64,000 nucleotides of DNA from Acinetobacter ihumii (lineage in GTDB: Bacteria > Pseudomonadota > Gammaproteobacteria > Pseudomonadales > Moraxellaceae), in the NCBI RefSeq assembly GCF_900625095.1, contig NZ_LR130760.1:1479665-1543664 (forward strand). The letters run 5' to 3'. The notes beneath the pieces are model-generated. The model was not told where the DNA came from. It worked only from the letters and a program-made list of their open reading frames with translations, and ran no database searches. The translations under genes were made by a program, and so were the position numbers. The number at the start of each line of letters is the position of its first letter. The stretch's first letter is position 1. Positions 57,867 to 64,000 of the stretch are shown here, one piece after another.

Positions 57867-58280
57867 TTAATCAATGTGAGTAATACGACCAGTGTCGTCA
57901 TGATGCACTACACTGATTTTTTGCGCGCGACCTTGATGAATCTCAGTCTCATCCAACTCAAAATAACGGGCATAATCTGTCACGTCTTTTTCACTCAGTC
58001 GTTTCACACTTTTTGCAGGAACGTAGTTGCTCCACAGTAAGAGTGCCACTGCACAAGCCACCAGTGAACTCACACCATGCTCAATGCCAAGACTAAAAGC
58101 ACTGAATAACTGATGAATCAGATGGTTTTTTTCAAGCTCAATCAAAGCCCAAACCAAAATAAATGGACGCCATAGCAATAGCCATGCTCCCCACATCATC
58201 ATGGTTGAAGTATTTGATACATAGCGTCTGTGCCATGGCAACTGATGGCGCACGTCGATAATCAAATTATTTGATTTCAT
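57867..58280 (-). CDS. pgaD: Poly-beta-1,6-N-acetylglucosamine synthesis protein PgaD
   Basis: 137 residues with two membrane segments (about 25-50 and 75-95) and a cytoplasmic tail. The size and position right after pgaC match PgaD, which joins PgaC to form the active synthase responding to cyclic-di-GMP in E. coli. Sequence conservation in PgaD is weak, so the call rests mainly on context. Confidence 0.85.
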   Translation of the reverse strand: MKSNNLIIDVRHQLPWHRRYVSNTSTMMMWGAWLLLWRPFILVWALIELEKNHLIHQLFSAFSLGIEHGVSSLVACAVALLLWSNYVPAKSVKRLSEKDVTDYARYFELDETEIHQGRAQKISVVHHDDTGRITHID

Positions 58281-58307
58281 GGAAATCTCTCATAAAACAT
58301 TTAACAT

Positions 58308-59570
58308 CTACATGCGCATGCCACGGTCAGGACTGACCCAGCGTGCGCGTTTTTCGTCACCACGTAACAGGACTTTAGGAAAGGCGACGATCGTTGCGCT
58401 AATGGTAATTAACCAAAATACGAACGGATACCAAATCATCCAGTAGTAGTTTTTACCTAAATTAGGTTCATAACGACTGTCCATCCATTTGCTCATCGCA
58501 AACTGAAGCAGACAGGTCGCGCCTAATAATATTCCGCTGCCATACGGTAAAAATGGCGAGCTGATTCCAGACAACTCTCCAAGCGGTAGTACAAAATGTA
58601 CCAACCAGAGAATTGCCATAATAAGCATTAAATATGACCACACTAAGGTCAGACATAACTCAAACATCAGTGGCCATAAAAAATTCAGTTTTGGCTTGAG
58701 GAACACATCCAGATTTTTGATTAAAACCTGTGCGCCACCCATTGCCCAACGTAAACGCTGCTTCCATAACCCTTTTAAAGTTTCTGGCATTAAAATCCAG
58801 ACCAAGGCATTCGGTTCAAAACGAATATCCCAACCCGCACGTTGTAATTTCCAGGTTATGTCGATGTCTTCGGTTAACATGTTGGGTGACCAGTAACCGA
58901 CTTCATGCACAGCACTTTTACGAAAAGCGGTAATGACGCCAGATACGGTAAATAAACGACCAAAGCTGCGTTGTGCGCGCTTGATCATCCCCACAATGGA
59001 AGAAAACTCGCCCACCTGAATTCGTCCTAACAAGGTAGAACGAGTACGAATACGTGGATTACCCGTCACTGCTGCAACGGTTCGATCTTGCAAGAAATGA
59101 CGAATCATCCATTTCGCAGCATGGGGATCCAGCAATGCATCACCATCGATCCCGATTAGAAACTCAGCTTGGGTTAACAAACTGCCTGCCTGTAAAGCGA
59201 CGGCTTTGCCCTGATTCTGAGCCAGATGAACGACGCGTAATTTATCATATTGCGTTGCCAATTTGTCTAAAACTTCAGCAGTATTGTCCGAGCTACCGTC
59301 ATTAATCGCAATCACTTCAAAGTTAGGATAGTCCAGTCCCAAAGCATGACTAATGGTTTCCTCAGCATTATCCCCTTCATTAAAACAGGGAATCAACACC
59401 GCAACCATTGGATATACGTCTAATTCCGCTGGTTGCTGATATGGAGGATCCTTGCGCTCTTTCCAATAAAAGATAAGCGCACCCATCATCCACAAATACG
59501 ACATAAACAGCGGATAATAAAACACAAAGTTTAAAGCCGCTTGCCATAAATGATGTAAGGTTGTTGACAT
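58308..59570 (-). CDS. pgaC: Poly-beta-1,6-N-acetylglucosamine synthase PgaC
   Basis: Processive GT2 glycosyltransferase in the inner membrane that makes poly-N-acetylglucosamine from UDP-GlcNAc. 420 residues: an N-terminal helix pair, GT2 core with DGSSDNT, IDGDALLDP and MLTEDIDITWKL, the QRLRWAMGG motif of processive enzymes, and C-terminal helices. ATG at 59570 is chosen with AGGA upstream; the frame also extends to a TTG. pgaB ends 12 bp upstream. Confidence 0.95.
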   Translation of the reverse strand: MSTTLHHLWQAALNFVFYYPLFMSYLWMMGALIFYWKERKDPPYQQPAELDVYPMVAVLIPCFNEGDNAEETISHALGLDYPNFEVIAINDGSSDNTAEVLDKLATQYDKLRVVHLAQNQGKAVALQAGSLLTQAEFLIGIDGDALLDPHAAKWMIRHFLQDRTVAAVTGNPRIRTRSTLLGRIQVGEFSSIVGMIKRAQRSFGRLFTVSGVITAFRKSAVHEVGYWSPNMLTEDIDITWKLQRAGWDIRFEPNALVWILMPETLKGLWKQRLRWAMGGAQVLIKNLDVFLKPKLNFLWPLMFELCLTLVWSYLMLIMAILWLVHFVLPLGELSGISSPFLPYGSGILLGATCLLQFAMSKWMDSRYEPNLGKNYYWMIWYPFVFWLITISATIVAFPKVLLRGDEKRARWVSPDRGMRM

Positions 59571-59582
59571 GGTCAATTCCTG

Positions 59583-61658
59583 CTACGGGACTAACTTTGA
59601 AGGTTTAGTCGCAAATACATCACGCAACATTTCGGTATCAGGATGATCTTTAAATGGATCATCTGGATAGTAACCCACATGCATCGCTCCTTGACTGTAC
59701 AAAGAGCGAATCGTGTCGACAAGCTCCTGCGACGGCACTGGTTGATTCGTGCGCCAATTGGTGGCTTGTAGCTCAAATACGGTTTTCTTGATTCCGTTCG
59801 GATATTGTTTTACACGTTTCACAATATCCTGATAGAACTTGGTCGGATTCTCTGCCTGCTCCATGTAAGGCATGGCCATAATGGCAGTAAAATCGTAACG
59901 TTTTAATGACTGCTCAAGAGACTGTGAATACCAGTTCTCTGCATAAGGAGATAAAGCAACCTGCGCATACATATTGCGGGCGGTCATTAAATAAGGCTGA
60001 TAATAACGCACGTCAGAAGCAAGCTTCATGGCAAAGTTATCAATCGTTTTGATTTTAAAATCGGTCCACTTCGATAACAGCGCATCATTATTACGAATTT
60101 TTTCCAGATCAGTCGGCAAGCCTGCCTTAGCATAAGCTTTTAATGCCTCTGGACTGGCATCTTCGTAATCAGACAAAGTGGTATCATCGTGGAAAAGTAT
60201 ACCATCAAACGTCGAAGATTTGGCTAAATCTGTGTAAATTCCTTCAATCACTTTACGTGCTTCTGGCGAATAAGGACTTAAACGAATATAGCCCATATTC
60301 AAATGATCGCTATTTTTCGGCTGCTGAGTCACGACCAGTTTCTTCGCGGCAGGATTACTTTTTGGTAATTCCCATGCCATGAGTGGCATCCATGCATAGA
60401 CGCGATTGACATTGGTGCGTGTGGAAATTTGCCACGCGACACGATTGAACAAATCGGCGCGCATAGGCACATAACGATTTGGAAAATACACCATGTCCGC
60501 AGAACCATTGGCATCAGGATCTGAAAAAGCTTGCAAATAAACTGTATTTACGCCAGAGGCACGAATCCGATCCAGCACATGACCCAAATTACGTTCTGTC
60601 TGGGCTGGATCTGGGTCATAGATATAGTCCAGATCGATATGCATGATTTTTTGAGGACGGTTATTATCGGTCATATTCATCTGACGCGTTAAAATATCCT
60701 GCGCCAGATCATCTGTACTCTCGCCACGGGTGACCAATATACGGCTTAAATGTCCTAAAGATTTAGTCACATGATCTGGACCATCATCTAGCGTTACGGT
60801 AATTGGCATACCCAGTTTTTTCGCAATTCGCACGGTTTCCATGTTATAGCGACCATATGGCCATACCATGACACGTGGTGCACGAATACCATGCGCCTTA
60901 AAGGTATCAATATTTTTCTTTAAGTCATCACTAATCCGCTTTTCATACGCACGATCCGACTCATAGGTTTTAGTTTTAGCATCATAAATACGTGTAGTAG
61001 CAGCAGGCTCTGAATTACCCTGTGGATTCCCCATCACTCCATGATGCAAATCATAACTATGGCTTCCGATTTCAATGAAACCACTGTCCTGCATTTCTTT
61101 AATTTCTTTCCATGTCAGCAATTTATCGCGATTTAATTTTTCATCGCCAAATTGCACAATTTTACCGGGTTTAACTTCTAACCATTTACCCACCACTGCC
61201 AACACGGCTGGTATTTTTCGTGCTTTTAAAATCGGGTAGGCATAGTCATAAAAGGACTGGTAGCCATCATCAATAGTCAATAACACGGGTTTAGGCGGTA
61301 ACTTGATTTTACCTTCATTGGCTTTAATCAATTGATCAACACTAATAAAGTGATAACCATTTTTAATCAACCAATCCAGATGCATTTCAAAACGTTTTGG
61401 TGTCACTGCATAATCTGGAATAATCGCTTCTTTAGATGTAATCTCGTGATAACCAATCAGCGTTAATGTTGAAACATCTATTTGAGGTTCTTCTTCTGGT
61501 GCTTCACCGGTATGTGGATCTGTCACAACTGGAATCTCCGCTGCTTGAGGCAGGTCAGCAGGCATTACTGATTCAGCTTGGGCATGACTGATTCCAATTG
61601 AACTGAACAATAATGAAATGCTCAACGTTAAAGTTTGCAAGGGAAAGCGTGCTGGCAT
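59583..61658 (-). CDS. pgaB: Poly-beta-1,6-N-acetylglucosamine N-deacetylase PgaB
   Basis: Partly deacetylates the polymer in the periplasm before export. 691 residues: a signal peptide (about 1-28, ending SHAQA), a NodB-type deacetylase domain with LTIDDG (Asp130 and Asp131) and GSHSYDLHH (His200 and His205), and a C-terminal glycoside-hydrolase-like domain. There is no lipobox cysteine, while E. coli PgaB is a lipoprotein, so this one seems soluble. The pgaA gene that normally precedes pgaB is not here. Confidence 0.95.
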   Translation of the reverse strand: MPARFPLQTLTLSISLLFSSIGISHAQAESVMPADLPQAAEIPVVTDPHTGEAPEEEPQIDVSTLTLIGYHEITSKEAIIPDYAVTPKRFEMHLDWLIKNGYHFISVDQLIKANEGKIKLPPKPVLLTIDDGYQSFYDYAYPILKARKIPAVLAVVGKWLEVKPGKIVQFGDEKLNRDKLLTWKEIKEMQDSGFIEIGSHSYDLHHGVMGNPQGNSEPAATTRIYDAKTKTYESDRAYEKRISDDLKKNIDTFKAHGIRAPRVMVWPYGRYNMETVRIAKKLGMPITVTLDDGPDHVTKSLGHLSRILVTRGESTDDLAQDILTRQMNMTDNNRPQKIMHIDLDYIYDPDPAQTERNLGHVLDRIRASGVNTVYLQAFSDPDANGSADMVYFPNRYVPMRADLFNRVAWQISTRTNVNRVYAWMPLMAWELPKSNPAAKKLVVTQQPKNSDHLNMGYIRLSPYSPEARKVIEGIYTDLAKSSTFDGILFHDDTTLSDYEDASPEALKAYAKAGLPTDLEKIRNNDALLSKWTDFKIKTIDNFAMKLASDVRYYQPYLMTARNMYAQVALSPYAENWYSQSLEQSLKRYDFTAIMAMPYMEQAENPTKFYQDIVKRVKQYPNGIKKTVFELQATNWRTNQPVPSQELVDTIRSLYSQGAMHVGYYPDDPFKDHPDTEMLRDVFATKPSKLVP

Positions 61659-61766
61659 AGAAATATCATCTTTAAATTCGGGTTATGTCTGAAAAGTGTC
61701 TATTTCATTCAAAACAGAGATCATCTATTTTAGATAATTCTGTCCATTAGACTCAAATCTTTCAGG

Positions 61767-61795
61767 CTTTTAACAGCGTCAGTTATACTAGTCAA
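61767..61795 (-). promoter_or_regulatory. Candidate promoter of pgaB
   Basis: On the minus strand TTGACT and TAAAAG spaced 17 bp, about 110 bp before the pgaB start. The -35 is good and the -10 weak. Confidence 0.35.
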
Positions 61796-61945
61796 TTCTG
61801 AAAAAAATCTTAAAAATTTTTGTAGGTTTTTCTTAACTTTACAGTCATATTTCAATTTTTTTAAATTTATAATTTAGCGTTTTAAGCACTTGTTTTTGTA
61901 TAAAAAACGCCCCATAAAAGCGTGATGGAATAGGCATTTTAGAAT

Positions 61946-61972
61946 CAAAAAAAGATGACAAAAAGTCATCTT
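61946..61972 (-). terminator. Rho-independent terminator of the 131-residue gene
   Basis: AAGATGAC / GTCATCTT, an 8-bp stem with a 5-nt loop, then seven T on the minus strand. It lies about 80 bp after that gene's stop. Confidence 0.75.
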
Positions 61973-62052
61973 CTGAATAAATAAATCACAATAAAGCTAA
62001 AACAATCAACTTAATTTTTCAAAAATAAACCGAGTTTAACTACAATCAGTAT

Positions 62053-62448
62053 TTAATATTCAATGGCCGTAAAATTCGGATGTTCCGCCATCTGCTCTAA
62101 ATAATAACGCTCTTTCTGATATAAATATTTATATAATCGGTTAATCCACTGACCACGTCGAAAAATCTTAATTTTTTTTGTGGTTCCATCATAATCCAAT
62201 AACACAATTTTCGCGTCTTGTTGGAACAAGGTAATACGATAGCTGGTATTTTGTTGTAAGTTAAAAGAAGTGACTTCTTTAATAATTTCAACTTTGTATT
62301 CGCCATCCAGCCAATAATGACGATCGAAGTTAATTTTTTCTTGAACCCATAAAGGCTTAACGTCTTCCTCTGTGGTGTCCAGCATAAAAAAGTGATCTAA
62401 TTCTTTTAAAAGCTCAGTAACAGTTAAATCTGAATAGTCATTCATCAT
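62053..62448 (-). CDS. Unknown small soluble protein
   Basis: About 131 residues from MMNDYSDLTV, not recognised. It has an N-terminal acidic helical part (ELLKELDHFFMLDTTEEDVK), a central beta-rich part and a basic C-terminal part (KKIKIFRRGQWINRLYKYLYQ). A longer frame reaches 62502. GAG is 6 bp before the ATG at 62448. It has its own terminator, so it is separate from the pga genes. Confidence 0.65.
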   Translation of the reverse strand: MMNDYSDLTVTELLKELDHFFMLDTTEEDVKPLWVQEKINFDRHYWLDGEYKVEIIKEVTSFNLQQNTSYRITLFQQDAKIVLLDYDGTTKKIKIFRRGQWINRLYKYLYQKERYYLEQMAEHPNFTAIEY

Positions 62449-62835
62449 GATCATCTCGAATATTATTGCTTTTATATCAAATAACCTTAAATCAAACAGC
62501 ACAGAAGAGTTCTACTACTCAACACTATTTTAATAAAACTCTGCCTTGGATTTATTTTACAACATAGAAAGCCAAATCGATCGCAAGAATTGTTATACAA
62601 TTTTTACATAATTATTTTATAAAATGAGTTCATTCGTAGAATGCATAGATGCTTTTCACTAAATATGCATTCCAATATAGTTTACTGACTAGACAGATTA
62701 GTTTACTTTTCAATATTTCACTCATATTTTTACTCGTATATTTAGCGTAAAAACATTAATTTCTTTCATCTTTTTTTAAATTGTTTTTTATTTCTCTCTA
62801 AAAGAAAAATAAAAAACAACCTGAAAACAAATCTT
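62449..62835. other. AT-rich intergenic region
   Basis: No gene recognised. An almost pure A/T inverted repeat (TTGTTTTTTATTT / AAATAAAAAACAA, 62781-62819) just after the FKBP gene may serve as a weak terminator. Confidence 0.45.
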
Positions 62836-63177
62836 TTATTGATCTCTGGTTTTAACATCAAATAATTCAATTTCAAAAATCAGATTTGAATTTGCTGGAA
62901 TAATTTTACCCATTTTACGTTCGCCGTAAGCGAGATGTGCAGGAACAATCAGTTTACGCTTGCCACCGACTTTCATTCCCATAATGCCCTGATCCCAACC
63001 TTTAATGACCCGACCTGTTCCAATCACTGTTTCAAAATAATTGCCACGATCTAGCGAAGAATCAAATTTGGTGCCATCTTCCAGCCAACCTGTGTAGTGC
63101 GTGGTAATCAAAGCCCCTTTTACCGCCTCTTTACCCTCACCTATTTTTAAATCAATAATCTCTAATTCTGTTGTCAT
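62836..63177 (-). CDS. FKBP-type peptidyl-prolyl cis-trans isomerase
   Basis: 113 residues, a single minimal FKBP domain (THYTGWLEDGTKFDSS, VIKGWDQGIMGMKVGGKRKL, PAHLAYG) with the aromatic and acidic pocket residues. There is no signal peptide, so it is cytoplasmic. ATG at 63177 (MTTELEI) is chosen with GGAG 6 bp upstream. It follows yaeQ by 35 bp and is probably cotranscribed. Confidence 0.93.
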   Translation of the reverse strand: MTTELEIIDLKIGEGKEAVKGALITTHYTGWLEDGTKFDSSLDRGNYFETVIGTGRVIKGWDQGIMGMKVGGKRKLIVPAHLAYGERKMGKIIPANSNLIFEIELFDVKTRDQ

Positions 63178-63212
63178 CGCTTGCTCCATAAAAAAATAAT
63201 GAAAGGATCACC

Positions 63213-63746
63213 TTAACCTTGTAAAAGTGTCCATTGAATTTCAACCTGTGCTTGATCACCCAGTAATGTCCATTCACCATCCATCACATTAAGTTGTAAT
63301 TGCATGGTACGCTGACACAGTTGTTGCAATTGCGCTGAACTCTCTGCTGACAATTGCCACACTTGCACATTTTCCAGGGTCTTAATTTTAGCATTACGTT
63401 TCCACCAGTCATCGACCTGTGTGCCATACGCAATCACCACAACTTGCTTACAACGCGCCGCAGCTTTTTTGACTTTATCCTCAGAAGGCAGACCGACTTC
63501 AATCCATTGCTCTAGCTGACCCGTCAAATCTTTTTTCCACAGTGCTGGTTCATCACTTTCAAATAAATCTTTGGTAAATTCCAGTTGTTCGTCTGCATAG
63601 CGGGCAAATGCCACAATACGAACCATTAAACGTTCTAAAGTCTCAGAAGGATGCAATGCCAGTGTAAGTTGATAATCAGCATATTGGTGCTGATCCATAT
63701 CAGCAATATTCAAATCCGCTTTATAAATTGTTGCCTTAAGCGCCAT
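63213..63746 (-). CDS. yaeQ: YaeQ family protein
   Basis: 177 residues matching YaeQ: ATIYKADLNIADMDQHQY at the N-terminus, LALHPSETLERLMVRIVAFARYA, and WIEVGLPSEDKVKKAA. Structures of the family show a PD-(D/E)xK-like fold, but no enzyme activity is established. It is followed by the FKBP gene. Confidence 0.92.
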   Translation of the reverse strand: MALKATIYKADLNIADMDQHQYADYQLTLALHPSETLERLMVRIVAFARYADEQLEFTKDLFESDEPALWKKDLTGQLEQWIEVGLPSEDKVKKAAARCKQVVVIAYGTQVDDWWKRNAKIKTLENVQVWQLSAESSAQLQQLCQRTMQLQLNVMDGEWTLLGDQAQVEIQWTLLQG

Positions 63747-63955
63747 AACAAAACCATCTATTTTTGATGGGCGCTAGCATACCCGATTTTGAATATGACA
63801 TAGAAGTCATCTGCTTGTTGTCTTTATTCATACACGTGCTATTGCTTAGAGCGTGCTCATTGCACCTTATCCGCTTAAATTTATCTTTTTCTGCTTCAAA
63901 CTGGCGAGTTTCTTGCAATATATGGGCGATTTCACAGTAACGAAGAAGCGGCATT

Positions 63956-64000
63956 ATGTGGCTAAAAATTAAATCCAGTCTTTTCCTGCAAGTCATTATT
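63956..64000 (+). CDS. Start of a plus-strand gene cut by the window edge, possibly a transporter
   Basis: ATG at 63956 opens MWLKIKSSLFLQVII, a basic start followed by hydrophobic residues, running off the window. It resembles the N-terminus of dicarboxylate/amino-acid:cation symporters, but 15 residues cannot confirm this. Confidence 0.35.
   Translation, partial: MWLKIKSSLFLQVII

Larger units (their letters stand above)
61659..62052. other. Intergenic region upstream of pgaB; no pgaA
   Basis: About 390 bp, AT-rich, with no ORF or recognisable pgaA relic on either strand. It contains a candidate pgaB promoter and the terminator of the next gene. Confidence 0.6.

Noticed and set aside
63736..63996. 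Open frame of 86 codons on the minus strand after yaeQ.
   Set aside because: Low-complexity, non-protein-like composition, no ribosome site, overlaps the yaeQ start and the probable promoter region of the next gene.

Overview
The window looks like a stretch of chromosome from an Acinetobacter species or a close relative in the Moraxellaceae. It is AT-rich. HemB is of the magnesium type with the pseudomonad-like [10 protein letters not shown] segment, yggS sits beside pilT-pilU, and a small membrane protein resembles the Acinetobacter ABZJ_00895 family. No rRNA, tRNA, CRISPR array, complete insertion sequence or prophage was seen. Almost everything is core housekeeping, transport and envelope DNA; the species cannot be fixed from the sequence alone.

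Layout. 1-7.8 kb: the 5' part of ppk1 (polyphosphate kinase), mtgA, a rhomboid protease, an FtsX-type ABC exporter (permease and ATPase) divergent from tesA, and a beta-carbonic anhydrase. 8-10.2 kb: a secreted alpha/beta hydrolase and an unknown helical protein. 10.2-16.2 kb: two TonB-dependent receptors in tandem, each with a Fur-box-like site, then nfuA and a second rhomboid. 16.5-24.4 kb: an unknown Rossmann-like protein, a DUF1090 protein, the phosphate transporter pit (with a clear Pho-box-like site) and metH.

24.4-28.4 kb is the most accessory-looking part. A compound palindromic repeat abuts a very AT-rich gene that joins an Mrr-like PD-(D/E)xK nuclease core to a C-terminal SEC-C zinc motif. 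Next come a broken DUF559 endonuclease gene, a cold-shock-domain gene with a long putative leader, and two unannotated small membrane ORFs. 28.4-43.5 kb: a MocR-type regulator convergent with an emrAB-like efflux pair, a thioesterase, hemB, a ThiO-like oxidase, a probable structured small RNA with a strong terminator (about 36.18-36.34 kb), a lipoprotein, an OsmC-like protein, sbcD-sbcC and a transglutaminase-like protein. 43.6-56.4 kb: uppP, yggS, pilT-pilU, an Fsr-like efflux pump divergent from an AraC-type regulator, a glutaminase-STAS fusion, a peptide deformylase, a Cof-type phosphatase, an MHS-family transporter, a carboxylesterase and pnuC. 56.5-64 kb: an acyltransferase, pgaB-pgaC-pgaD (poly-N-acetylglucosamine synthesis) without pgaA beside them, an unknown gene, an FKBP-type isomerase, yaeQ and the first codons of what may be a transporter.

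How parts connect: ppk1 and pit both concern phosphate storage and uptake, and both have PhoB-like half-sites upstream (strong at pit, weak at ppk1). The two receptors and nfuA share an iron theme, with Fur sites at the receptors. mtgA, uppP and the pga genes act in envelope or exopolysaccharide building, and pilT-pilU power type IV pili. The best candidates for something undescribed are the SEC-C/nuclease gene, the structured RNA, the small-membrane-ORF pair and the pgaA-less pga locus.
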